The notes under the pieces: model-generated
Told to the model about the DNA's origin: nothing
Seen by the model: the letters and a program-made list of their open reading frames with translations, nothing else
The model's database searches: none
Translations under genes and position numbers: made by a program
Source: Verrucomicrobiota bacterium
GTDB lineage: Bacteria > Verrucomicrobiota > Verrucomicrobiia > Opitutales > Opitutaceae
Reading direction: 5' to 3'
DNA length: 55,497 nt
Assembly: GCA_023433275.1 (NCBI GenBank)
Contig: JAEZDN010000084.1
Location: forward strand, 1 to 55,497
Part shown: positions 9,136 through 17,655 of the stretch, one piece after another
Layout of the letters: the number at the start of each line of letters is the position of its first letter
How positions within the stretch are numbered: the stretch's first letter is position 1

Positions 9136-10380
9136 ATGAATCTGAACTCCCGCACGCTCGGGCTCGCTGTGCTGCTCCTGCTCCTGTTCCTGGGCGCGGC
9201 CCTGGCCCTCCAGGCGTGGCTGCTCCGCGAAACGCGCCAGCTGCACGGTCTCGCGATGGAGGAGACACGCGCGCGCCTTGGCCGGATCATTGCGCTCAGC
9301 GGCCTGCCCCCGGAACGATGGGATGACTACTTCCAGCGCGAGCTCGGCGCGATGATCGGCGGCACGGTGCAACTCTACCGGTCCGACCTCGCCCCGGCCG
9401 CCCCTGCCAACTCAGGCCAGCTCACCTTCACCACCCAGGCCGGCAACCAGCCCGGCTGGAAAGCGCGCGTGACTTTCGCGGTCCCGGCGCTCACGCGCGC
9501 GCAAGTCCAGCACCAGCGAATCCTGACGACCATCATCCTGCTCGCTCTCTTGCTCGCGTTTGTCCCGCTGCTGGCCGCGGTGCTTTCCAGCCGGCGTTCG
9601 TCCGCGGGCGACGCCTCGCGTCCCCCCTGGTCCGCCGCACGCGCCCAGGCGACCGGTTGGGAGGAACTCGCGCGGCTCTCGCACGAGCGCTCCACCGCCC
9701 TGGCCGAGGAACAGGAGGCGCGACAACGCGCCGAGGAGGATCTGCAGGTCAACCGCCACCTGCTCGATCAATCCGTCGCCGAACGCGTGCGGCTGGGGCG
9801 GGAACTGCACGACAACATTTGCCAGACATTGTACGCGGTCTGCCTGACGCTCGAAAGTGTTCAGAAAAAATCGGACCTGAGCCCCGAGATGAACGATCGC
9901 ACCCAGCAGTGCCTGGTCGAGCTCCGCCGCCTCAACCACGAGGTCCGGGCTTACCTGCAGGACCTCGAACCCGGCCGCGTCAAGGGCCAGTCGTTCGGCG
10001 CCGCCCTCGCGGGCATGCTGGGCTCCCTCCCGGCCGAGGACGAGGCCCGCATCGAGCGCCGCCTCGACCCCGAGGCGGTTGAACAGATCGACTCGGGCCA
10101 GGTGGCCGAGGTGATCAACATCCTGCGCGAGGCCGTCAGCAACAGCCTGCGCCACGGCCAGCCTAGCCGCATCGTGCTGCGCGCCGCCCGCAATGAGGAG
10201 GCCCTGGCGCTTTCGGTTCAGGATGACGGTGCGGGCTTCACCGCCGAGCGCCGCCGCGGACACGGGCTCGACAACATGCGCGCCCGGGCCAAGACCATGG
10301 GCGGTGAGCTCCACATTGAATCCGCCCCCGGCAAGGGCACCCGCGTGATCCTGACCCTGCCCGTTTCCTCGCCCGCATGA
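9136..10380 (+). CDS. NarL-type membrane sensor histidine kinase (HisKA_3)
   Basis: A 414-residue kinase. A membrane segment at ~7–29, an extracytoplasmic stretch of ~100 residues, and a second membrane segment at ~130–150 give the usual two-TM sensor. A coiled-coil linker (~175–215) leads to a HisKA_3 domain with phospho-acceptor His225 in GRELHDNICQTLYAV, then a HATPase with REAVSNSLRHG, DDGAGF and GHGLDNMRARAKTMGG. This is the DesK/NarX/LiaS class that pairs with LuxR-type regulators. Its stop overlaps the start of exactly such a regulator by ATGA, so the two form a cognate pair. The sensor region matches no named input domain I know. A prepilin-like cassette follows the pair and is a possible target (inference). 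Confidence 0.92.
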   Translation: MNLNSRTLGLAVLLLLLFLGAALALQAWLLRETRQLHGLAMEETRARLGRIIALSGLPPERWDDYFQRELGAMIGGTVQLYRSDLAPAAPANSGQLTFTTQAGNQPGWKARVTFAVPALTRAQVQHQRILTTIILLALLLAFVPLLAAVLSSRRSSAGDASRPPWSAARAQATGWEELARLSHERSTALAEEQEARQRAEEDLQVNRHLLDQSVAERVRLGRELHDNICQTLYAVCLTLESVQKKSDLSPEMNDRTQQCLVELRRLNHEVRAYLQDLEPGRVKGQSFGAALAGMLGSLPAEDEARIERRLDPEAVEQIDSGQVAEVINILREAVSNSLRHGQPSRIVLRAARNEEALALSVQDDGAGFTAERRRGHGLDNMRARAKTMGGELHIESAPGKGTRVILTLPVSSPA

Positions 10381-11051
10381 ACCCGACCGCAACCGCGTTC
10401 CGCATCCTGCTGGTGGACGATAGCCCGATCATTCGCCTCGGCCTGCGCAGCGCCTTGGAGGATTTTCCCGAGATCGAAATTGTCGGCGAAGCCGGCACCG
10501 CCGCCAACGGGCTGGATCTGCTCAACCGCCTGAAGCCTGATGTGGTGATGCTCGACCTCAATTTGCCCGACAAGTCGGGCCTGCTCGCGTGCCGCGACTA
10601 CCTGAAATCCCGCCCCGGCACGGCCGTGCTGATCCTGACCTCCAGCAGCAGCGAGCGGCACATGCATGACGCGATCTCCGCGGGAGCACGCGGCTACCTG
10701 CTCAAGGAAAACGACGCCGCCACCCTTGCCGCCGCCATCCGCACGATCGCGAAAGGCGACTCGGTCATCGATCCAACCATGGCCAGCCGCGTGCTCAATC
10801 TGGTCCGCAACAAGGGCACTCAAAGCTCCGCCGAGAAGCTCGCGTTGCTCTCTCCGCAGGAACGGCGTGTCGTCGCCCTCCTCGCCAGCGGCCTCACCAA
10901 CAAGGAAATCGGTGACCAGCTCGGCCTCACCGAAAAGACGGTGAAGAACTATCTGGCCACGATCTTCAGCAAGCTGAACATCACCCGCCGCACCCAGGCT
11001 GCCGCCCTCTATGTGGAGGCCGGGCACCCCCATTCGGACGAGTTGAGGTAG
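10377..11051 (+). CDS. NarL/FixJ-family response regulator
   Basis: A 224-residue two-domain regulator. The receiver (residues ~9–125) has the acidic pair in LLVDDSP, the phospho-acceptor Asp60 in VVMLDLNLPDKSG, and the conserved Lys in GYLLKEND. The C-terminal LuxR-type HTH (~157–215) reads LSPQERRVVALLASGLTNKE followed by a typical recognition helix (LTEKTVKNYLATIFSKL). Start ATGA overlaps the kinase gene, so translation is coupled. A short hairpin (11051–11064) directly at the stop separates it from the prepilin cassette 87 bp downstream. DNA binding and phosphorylation are predicted from intact residues; the regulon is unknown. Confidence 0.94.
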   Translation: MNPTATAFRILLVDDSPIIRLGLRSALEDFPEIEIVGEAGTAANGLDLLNRLKPDVVMLDLNLPDKSGLLACRDYLKSRPGTAVLILTSSSSERHMHDAISAGARGYLLKENDAATLAAAIRTIAKGDSVIDPTMASRVLNLVRNKGTQSSAEKLALLSPQERRVVALLASGLTNKEIGDQLGLTEKTVKNYLATIFSKLNITRRTQAAALYVEAGHPHSDELR

Positions 11052-11064
11052 AGGCTTTAGCCTC
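11051..11064 (+). repeat. Short hairpin GAGGC-TTTA-GCCTC at the regulator stop codon
   Basis: A perfect 5-bp stem with a TTTA loop lies immediately after the regulator's stop codon. There is no U-tract behind it, so a terminator role is doubtful; it may belong to the short GC hairpin repeats scattered in this window. Confidence 0.35.
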
Positions 11065-11138
11065 CCATCGGATTAGAGTCGTTTGCGCTAGCCTTAGGGC
11101 CATACCCATCTGCAGCTGGCTAAGGTAAGTTGGGGATC

Positions 11139-11873
11139 ATGCCGCCCCTCGCCCCTGCCCGCCGGCCCTCCCGGCTCCGTTTCGGATCTGAACGGCTTCG
11201 CTCCTGCCGGGCCGTCACGCTCGTCGAATCGATGGTGTCGCTCTTCATCATGTCCCTCGTGATGCTCGGGCTGCTCGGCAACTTCGTCCAGTCGCGCCGC
11301 ATCAGCGAATCGTCGGTGCTCCATGCCGCGGCCACCAGTCTCATGTATGGCGTCATCGAACAGATCAAGCAGCTCGACTACTCGGCCCTGCTGCCGAACT
11401 ACGAAGATGATCCGAGCGTGCCGCTGGACGCGGATGGCGAACCGACGGTCCTCCCCCCTTATGTGCGCGTCAGGATCAACCAGGAAAAAATCGTCTGGCT
11501 GAGGGTCGTGCACACGCCGGTGACCGACGAGGACCCGCTGACGACCACCATCCCACCGCCGCAAGGTCCGAACACCACGCCGGCGCCGACCGCCACTGCC
11601 GCCAGCGTGGGCGCCTTGGACAACTTTATCGGCAGCATCCCGCTTTCCACTGTAACCGGCACGACGGCCCAGGAAATCAACCTGAACATCTGGGTCTGGA
11701 TCGACGACATCGCGGGGAACGGAACCTGGGCCGGCGAAGGAACGCCGCCCGTACCCGATGCATCGGACGTGAAAAAAATCACCGTGGTCTATACCTACAG
11801 CTATCTCGACGGCAACGTGACCCGCGTCGTTCGCGACCGGGAGGTTATCCTCCGCACCAAATTCGATCAATGA
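11139..11873 (+). CDS. Prepilin-like protein, first gene of the cassette
   Basis: A 244-residue protein with a type III (prepilin) signal: a basic leader of 25 residues, then RAVTLVESMVSLFIMSLVML. Cleavage would fall at Ala25|Val26, with Glu30 at +5 as prepilin peptidase substrates require; Ala replaces the usual Gly at −1 and Val the usual Phe at +1. The rest is a hydrophilic periplasmic domain with a Pro/Thr-rich segment around residues 125–155. It resembles PilV/GspI-type minor pilins and the prepilin cassettes described in Verrucomicrobia. I take the ATG at 11139 rather than the TTG at 11130. The stop overlaps the next start as ATGA. Confidence 0.8.
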   Translation: MPPLAPARRPSRLRFGSERLRSCRAVTLVESMVSLFIMSLVMLGLLGNFVQSRRISESSVLHAAATSLMYGVIEQIKQLDYSALLPNYEDDPSVPLDADGEPTVLPPYVRVRINQEKIVWLRVVHTPVTDEDPLTTTIPPPQGPNTTPAPTATAASVGALDNFIGSIPLSTVTGTTAQEINLNIWVWIDDIAGNGTWAGEGTPPVPDASDVKKITVVYTYSYLDGNVTRVVRDREVILRTKFDQ

Positions 11874-12724
11874 AAGCGATCCCCACCACCCGTCGCTCCC
11901 GGCAGCGGGCCTTCACGCTGGTCGAGGCCCTCATCAGCATCAGCATCGTCACTGCCGTCCTGGGCATGACCATGAGCACCTTCCTCATGAGCATGCGGAC
12001 GATGTACAAGGACAGCCAGCGCCTCGCGACGAACGCCAGCCTGCGCTCCTTCATGGCGAAGATCTCCAAGGAAACGCTCGATGCGTCCTTTTACTACCTC
12101 TTCGACTACTACACCAAACTGGACGGCAGCGTGAACATCGACACGGACTACGCCACGCTCGATCAGGATGCCGATTTCGCCGACAGCGCCTACGACAAAT
12201 GGGTGGCGCACGGGGACTGTCTGGTGCTCGTGACCAAGACCTCCAAGTACCGCACCACCGACATACGCCAGATCCGCATCTTCTATCGCCGGACCAAAAA
12301 CCAAGCCCAGCGCAATACCGACGCCCCACTCCGCTATTACGAGACAGCCGACTGGGGCGAGGGCACCGCCGGTGCCAGCAATGGCCACCCCGTCGAGGAT
12401 CTCGAGGACGAACTCAACGCCATCAACCTGAACGCTGGCACCACCGGCAACAATTACACCGCGACCGGCCTGGCCTACAATCCTGCGGCGACCGATTTTG
12501 CCGGCTCCACGCTGCTCTCCCTGCGGACCCGGGGACGCGCCGTGCCCTCTCCTTACACCCCGTATGCCGCCGGCGACCTGTTCCCCGTCTTTTCGACCGA
12601 GTCGGGCTCGGCCAACGCGACGAACGGCTTCGTCTCCATCAACATCGAATTCATCAACGGCACCACGGTGACCAATCTACTCTCCAGCAGCAGCTTCAAC
12701 TACACGATCTCCCCTCGGAGGTAA
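11870..12724 (+). CDS. Prepilin-like protein, second gene of the cassette
   Basis: A 284-residue protein with a prepilin leader: basic residues 1–13, cleavage at Ala14|Phe15 and Glu19 at +5 (RAFTLVEALISISIVTAVL). A hydrophobic helix follows to ~residue 40, then a hydrophilic domain that would sit in the periplasm. The domain is Asn/Thr/Ala-rich toward the C-terminus. It resembles PilW/GspJ-type minor pilins by position and length. It overlaps the upstream pilin gene by 4 bp and lies 4 bp before the large PilX-like gene, so the three are co-transcribed. No pilus motor, secretin or prepilin peptidase is encoded in the window, so the cassette depends on machinery elsewhere. Confidence 0.8.
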   Translation: MKAIPTTRRSRQRAFTLVEALISISIVTAVLGMTMSTFLMSMRTMYKDSQRLATNASLRSFMAKISKETLDASFYYLFDYYTKLDGSVNIDTDYATLDQDADFADSAYDKWVAHGDCLVLVTKTSKYRTTDIRQIRIFYRRTKNQAQRNTDAPLRYYETADWGEGTAGASNGHPVEDLEDELNAINLNAGTTGNNYTATGLAYNPAATDFAGSTLLSLRTRGRAVPSPYTPYAAGDLFPVFSTESGSANATNGFVSINIEFINGTTVTNLLSSSSFNYTISPRR

Positions 12725-12728
12725 TCCC

Positions 12729-15700
12729 ATGAACCGCTCCCGCCCCTTCCCCGCCCGCCGCCGGGCCTCCGCCCTCATCACGGTAATAATCATGAGCGCA
12801 CTCATGGCGATCCTCGCGAGCAGCATGCTCCGCTACACCGCTTCCGAGCGGCGCGGCAACGAGCGCAATCGTCTGGCGCTGCGCGCCAAGAACGTAGCCG
12901 AAAACGTCTCCATCTACGCGGCCGAACAACTTACCACGAAGCTCTACCGCCTCGGCAGCGCCCCCGTCATGCACTTCGACTGGACCGGTGCCGGCACCAA
13001 CCGGATATATCCGCCCCCGGACAGCGTGCTGACCAGCCAGTACTCTTCGGCCTCGGACGTCGAGGTGCGCGCCGGCATCGAATCCGCCAGCCCCTACGTG
13101 ATCGTGACCGATACCACCAGCCCCAACTATGACCTGCAGGTGAGCACCGCACGTGTGCCCATCATCGCCAAGGCCAGGGTCAACCACCCCGCCCTCGGCA
13201 CCATGAACGCCTACGTCGAGCAGGACATGGAGATCTCCCTGGCCCCGCTTTTCCAGTTCGGCATGTTCTACAACATGGACCTGGAGTTGTATCCCAGCCA
13301 GCCGTTCACCATGGCAGGTCCGGTGCACAGCAACAAGCGCATCATGGCCATGCACGACGGTAGTTCGAACATCGACATTTCCTTTCTGAAGCGGGTGACC
13401 AGCGCCCAAGGCTTTTATGCCGACGCCACCATCAAGTCCCCCACCCGCGGCGGCACCGGCTCGCAAACCACGGTCGATTACACCGTGGGCTCTATCACGC
13501 TCCGACACACCAACGGGACCCCGACCTCGCTCAAGAACGGCTCCAACAAGTGGCGCGACCACAAATACACCACGGCGACTGAAACCACCACCACCATCGC
13601 CAATTTCCGGACCTTCGCGACCAACACCTACAACGGCAATTTCCGCACCAGCGCCCACGGGGTCACCGCCCTCGAACTCCCCGGCATCGGCACCTACAAG
13701 GAGACCAACGATCCGGCCACGCCGGAGGACGATCGCAGCAACGGGCGCCAAATCATCGAACCGCCCGACGCCGACCGGTGGGTCTGGAGCGGCGGCTCTG
13801 GCTCCTGGGTGGCCAATACCGACGATGCCGGCACCAAGGAATCCAAAATCGCCTACAAGGCCGGCCTTTTCATCATGGTCAACCCGGATGACAACGTCAC
13901 GCCGCGCAAGGGCACCCTGCCCGACGGTACCGTCGCCTGGGTCCTGCCTCATTCCTACCGCGCCTGGCTGAACGCCACCGACTCCGCCGGCGTGCGCACC
14001 TGCACCGAAGTCGTCCTCCCCGGCCAGCCCACCTACGGTTACGGCGCAGGCGCCGACGGCACCCTCGGCACCGCCGACGACATCATGTACCGCAACTACC
14101 TGCCCAACCGTTATACTGAACTGAGCGTGGGGGGCCCGGGTACCAGCGCCGGCACCAATCCTGGTACCGGCAACCAGTTGCTGCGCATCCCGCAAGGTGG
14201 CTATGGCATGGGCACCAATTACAGGCTCAATGGCGCCCATACCACCAACGCCACCGACCTGGCCATCGACACTGGCACCGGCACGATCATGGCCGGCGAA
14301 GTCATCACGATCGGCTCGTACAAGTATCTCGTTGCGGCCGATTTCTTGGGTGGAAGCGGCACCCTGAAAATCGCGGTCCCTGGCCTCCGGGCCAACGCTG
14401 CCGACAACGCCACCATAACGGTCAACCCCTACGGTCAGCTCACCGTCCCTTCCCCTGCCTACAAGACCTACAAGGCATCCGGTTCCTACGCCATTGGGAC
14501 CACTCTTATCGACCTCCGCCTGCAAAGCTCGGGCACCGGCGCGCCCCTGATTCCCGGAACCTCCATCAATATCGGCTCCTACAAGTATTTGGTCACCGCC
14601 GCCCCCACCTCCACCGGGATCACCAGCGGCAATTACACGACGACCAACTACACCATCGGGATCGCACCGCTCAGCGCGAGCGTCAACAGCAACATCAATA
14701 CGACCGTGGACTCGACCATCCTGGAACTCGGATCCGGGTTGGGCTATCGGACCAACGCCGCCTACGGCGCTGGAGCAGCCACCCTCACCCTGAACACCGG
14801 AACCGGCACCATATTTCCCGGAGACACCCTGTTCATCAGCGGGCAGCGCCACCTGGTGGTGACGACCGCTTCCACCATTCCAACCTCAGCACCCACCGTG
14901 GGCATCGTCCCGGCGCTGCCGGCAAACGTCCCAAGTGGCACGGTCGTCATGGTCGATCCCTACGGTCGCAGCGGATACTCCCGCAGCACCGTGTGGCCAG
15001 CCGCCAACACCGGCAGGGCGTTCCCGACCGACAGCACGGCCCCCTACTCGCCCGCCGACGCCTATTTCTTCGACATTCGGCGGGCCAACGCCAACAGCGG
15101 CGTCACCGGTCTCTCCGGTACCACCGCCCGCTATGACCGGCACACCATCCCCTACGCCCCGCGCGCGTGCGCCAAGATCGATTTCGATATGACCCGCCTC
15201 AAGATGATGGTGGCGCGCGTCATGAACGCCGCCACCACCGCCTCGATCTACGATGTGCGGGCCCCCAACGCCACCGGCGTCACTTGGGGAAACTCGATCT
15301 ATAATGCGTCCGGCACCCCGACGACAGCCGGGCTCGGCATCCTGAACGGCGCCACTTACACCCCCGCGACGTACAGCGTCTTTCCGACGACCACTGACGC
15401 CAACACGCTTATCCGCCCCGATCCCTTTAACCTGTATTACGCCCCTTCGAACCCCGAGATCAGCGGCGGCAGTGGCAATCTGGATGAAATCCTCACCGAG
15501 CCGGACGATTTCCTCGTGCTCGCATCGGCGCTCTTCGACGACAGCGCCCCTGACGCGTGGTATGATGGCGTGGCCATCTATCTCAATTCGATGGACGCCG
15601 AGAAACGCGCCCAAACCTCCGGTGTACCCAACCGTACCGACTCCGGCGTGCGCCTCTGGAACGGCCGCGGCCCCGTGGTATCCCTGCCCACCGCCACCAA

Positions 15701-16562
15701 AACGGGGTTTACCTTCGTGACCAACGACGCGCTCTACACCGTCGGGCACTTCAACGCCGACGGCACCATCGACGCCACCGACTCAGACCAAGGCACCGGT
15801 TCCCCCAATTTCTACGGCGGCTACAGCGCGGCCTATCCGGATTCCGCCAACGAAAAGCTGACCGCCCTCATGGCCGATGCCTACACCCCGCTGTCCCATC
15901 CCACTTGGACCAACAACACCAGCGGCCAGGTCAACGGCTGGAGCGACGCCCTCAGCGCTTTCCCCGTGCAAACGACGGATGCCAACTGGGAAATCACGTC
16001 CAGCGCGGCCGGAGCGTTGAACGGAAGCTACGACGGGGTGTACGCTAACGCCAATGTGATCAAGCCGGGCCTGCTTCCCAACAACAGCTTCTCCGGTTCG
16101 CCCGGCAGCACAACCAGGATCAAGCTACCGGCCATTAACACTGAGGTCTCAGCCGCCACCCTGATGGGCATTGTACCCAGCAATCATGATCCCCGGCAGC
16201 TGACTGACGGTTTTGTGCTCTCCTCCTACCTGTCTTGGGGCACGCCTTCCGTCGCCGGCAACGGCGTGAACAGCGGCGGCGCCAACAATTTCCCGCGCCT
16301 GCTTGAAAGCTGGTCGGGAGACGGGCTCTACATCCGCGGGTCCATCGTTGCGCTTTACGAGAGTCGCGTCGCCATGGAGCCGTTCACGAACAGCCGGTGC
16401 TATCAGGCCCCTGGCCGCTACTGGGGCCTGCATTACAACTTCAGCCAGGCCTCGCACGACGTCCCGCTCGAACCCATCGTCATCGGGTCCAGCCGGGTCG
16501 GCTTCCGCGAACTCTCAGCCGCGGAATATGCGGCCAAGAAAACCCAGATCGAGGGCCTCTGA
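12729..16562 (+). CDS. Very large PilX-like prepilin-cassette protein with internal repeats
   Basis: A 1277-residue protein. The N-terminus (RRRASALITVIIMSALMAIL, residues ~12–31) is a PilX-type hydrophobic helix without the Glu at +5, followed by helix residues rich in Arg/Glu. The remainder is a Thr/Asn/Gly/Ala-rich extracytoplasmic region. Residues ~492–749 hold three divergent copies of a ~80-residue unit, each with a TGTGTI- or SSGTGAP-like strand, a GxxxxIGSYKYLV- or SGQRHLVV-like strand and an IxPxLxAN-like strand. The C-terminal ~120 residues have LLESWSGDGLYIRGS, ESRVAMEPF and APGRYWGLHYNF. A good GGAGG lies 9 bases before the ATG. It is last in the cassette; a surface-exposed or pilus-tip role is inference. 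Confidence 0.78.
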   Translation: MNRSRPFPARRRASALITVIIMSALMAILASSMLRYTASERRGNERNRLALRAKNVAENVSIYAAEQLTTKLYRLGSAPVMHFDWTGAGTNRIYPPPDSVLTSQYSSASDVEVRAGIESASPYVIVTDTTSPNYDLQVSTARVPIIAKARVNHPALGTMNAYVEQDMEISLAPLFQFGMFYNMDLELYPSQPFTMAGPVHSNKRIMAMHDGSSNIDISFLKRVTSAQGFYADATIKSPTRGGTGSQTTVDYTVGSITLRHTNGTPTSLKNGSNKWRDHKYTTATETTTTIANFRTFATNTYNGNFRTSAHGVTALELPGIGTYKETNDPATPEDDRSNGRQIIEPPDADRWVWSGGSGSWVANTDDAGTKESKIAYKAGLFIMVNPDDNVTPRKGTLPDGTVAWVLPHSYRAWLNATDSAGVRTCTEVVLPGQPTYGYGAGADGTLGTADDIMYRNYLPNRYTELSVGGPGTSAGTNPGTGNQLLRIPQGGYGMGTNYRLNGAHTTNATDLAIDTGTGTIMAGEVITIGSYKYLVAADFLGGSGTLKIAVPGLRANAADNATITVNPYGQLTVPSPAYKTYKASGSYAIGTTLIDLRLQSSGTGAPLIPGTSINIGSYKYLVTAAPTSTGITSGNYTTTNYTIGIAPLSASVNSNINTTVDSTILELGSGLGYRTNAAYGAGAATLTLNTGTGTIFPGDTLFISGQRHLVVTTASTIPTSAPTVGIVPALPANVPSGTVVMVDPYGRSGYSRSTVWPAANTGRAFPTDSTAPYSPADAYFFDIRRANANSGVTGLSGTTARYDRHTIPYAPRACAKIDFDMTRLKMMVARVMNAATTASIYDVRAPNATGVTWGNSIYNASGTPTTAGLGILNGATYTPATYSVFPTTTDANTLIRPDPFNLYYAPSNPEISGGSGNLDEILTEPDDFLVLASALFDDSAPDAWYDGVAIYLNSMDAEKRAQTSGVPNRTDSGVRLWNGRGPVVSLPTATKTGFTFVTNDALYTVGHFNADGTIDATDSDQGTGSPNFYGGYSAAYPDSANEKLTALMADAYTPLSHPTWTNNTSGQVNGWSDALSAFPVQTTDANWEITSSAAGALNGSYDGVYANANVIKPGLLPNNSFSGSPGSTTRIKLPAINTEVSAATLMGIVPSNHDPRQLTDGFVLSSYLSWGTPSVAGNGVNSGGANNFPRLLESWSGDGLYIRGSIVALYESRVAMEPFTNSRCYQAPGRYWGLHYNFSQASHDVPLEPIVIGSSRVGFRELSAAEYAAKKTQIEGL

Positions 16563-16617
16563 CCCAATATTCCAGGGTGGGAGCGGAACGACGGGATCGG
16601 CAACGACCGCGCCGCCC

Positions 16618-17277
16618 TCACGAGTTGATTCTCATCGGACCGCCGCCGCTCCACCCCATTTCGTCCACCAGCCTGTTCCACGCGCGGCCTCGATGGCTGA
16701 TGCGGTTCTTGTCCACCTCGCCGATCTGCGCATACGTGCGGTCGAACCCATCCGGAATGAACAGGGGATCATAACCAAATCCGCTTCCTCCCACCGGCTC
16801 CCGGGCCAGCACACCCTCGCAGCGGCCTTCAAATATCCGCTCACGGCCATCGGGTCCCAGCAGCACCAGCACACACACGAAGCGCGCCGAGCGGCGGCCC
16901 TCCGGCACGTCGCGCATGACCTCCGTCAACTTGCGCAGATTCGCGGCCGCGTCGTGTTGCGGTCCGGCAAAATACGCCGACTCCACGCCCGGCGCTCCAC
17001 CCAACGCATCGACACACACGCCGCTGTCGTCCGCCAACACCCAACTCCCCGGCGGCAGGATCGCGCGCAACGCCTCCGCTTTCTTCCGCGCGTTGCCCAC
17101 GAAGGTGCCGGCATCTTCCACCACCTCCGGCATCGGCGACGCCGGCGCAATGCGCACGAACGACCCAATCCCGGACTCATCCGCCAGGCGTTGGAATTCA
17201 TCTACCTTGTGCCGGTTCCCTGAGGCCAGGTTGATCACCAGCGCTTCCCGCCCCGGTTCGGGTATGTTTTCAGGCAT
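16618..17277 (-). CDS. rdgB: Non-canonical purine NTP pyrophosphatase (RdgB/HAM1)
   Basis: A 219-residue house-cleaning enzyme that hydrolyses dITP, XTP and ITP to the monophosphates. Family blocks are intact: LASGNRHKVDEF (substrate and metal region), FVGNARKKAEAL, VLADDSGVCVDALGGAPGV with the catalytic Asp pair, GSGFGYDPLFIP, and SHRGRAWNRL near the C-terminus. The start is the ATG at 17277 (MPENIPEP); a TTG nine bases upstream is less likely. It converges on the prepilin cassette with 55 bp between the stop codons and lies 378 bp downstream of ribD on the same strand. Confidence 0.94.
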   Translation of the reverse strand: MPENIPEPGREALVINLASGNRHKVDEFQRLADESGIGSFVRIAPASPMPEVVEDAGTFVGNARKKAEALRAILPPGSWVLADDSGVCVDALGGAPGVESAYFAGPQHDAAANLRKLTEVMRDVPEGRRSARFVCVLVLLGPDGRERIFEGRCEGVLAREPVGGSGFGYDPLFIPDGFDRTYAQIGEVDKNRISHRGRAWNRLVDEMGWSGGGPMRINS

Positions 17278-17655
17278 TGCGCACAAAATCCGAACCTCAC
17301 CCCGACCGTCTCACAATCCCAAACTGGGGTTCAAACAACCGCTGATCCGCGATCATGATATCCGTGGGGAGAACTCGGTTCCTGAATCCCAAAACCTTGG
17401 AGGCACCGGATCAGTGACTACCCGCGGGGCCTTCGCCCCGCGGATGCGGGCTCATGAAAAGTCGATCCTTCGCCTCCACAGAATTCACCATTCCTCATTC
17501 CGTCCCATCCCCGCCGAATCTCTGTGTCTCTGCGCCTCTGTGCGCATCCATTCCCGGTTCGGTCCGTCTCCTCTTTCCGTGACCCAGTTCCCACCCAGCG
17601 ACACGAAGCGGCGGAGTCGATCAAGCCACGGAAAAGGAACCCATCACCTCCGACG
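17278..17655. other. Intergenic region between ribD and rdgB
   Basis: This 378-bp stretch shows no credible coding frame. It holds a perfect 9-bp-stem hairpin at 17422–17443 (CCGCGGGGC, loop CTTC, GCCCCGCGG), and a low-complexity TCTCTGTGTCTCTGCGCCTC tract near 17518, a sequence type that recurs as dispersed repeats in many genomes. The rdgB promoter should be near its right-hand neighbour on the minus strand close to 17280–17340, but I cannot assign boxes. No tRNA fold was found. Confidence 0.5.
17422..17443. repeat. Perfect GC hairpin, 9-bp stem with CTTC loop
   Basis: CCGCGGGGC pairs exactly with GCCCCGCGG around a CTTC tetraloop. There is no flanking T-run, so it is more likely one of the scattered palindromic repeats than an intrinsic terminator. 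Confidence 0.6.

Noticed and set aside
12696..14852. 718-codon minus-strand open frame
   Set aside because: Antisense to the PilX-like gene, Gly/Val-rich without motifs; the plus strand has a Shine-Dalgarno site and operon context.
17278..17400. Possible tRNA (a GGTTCAAA-like T-loop near 17330)
   Set aside because: No acceptor, D or anticodon stem can be drawn around it.
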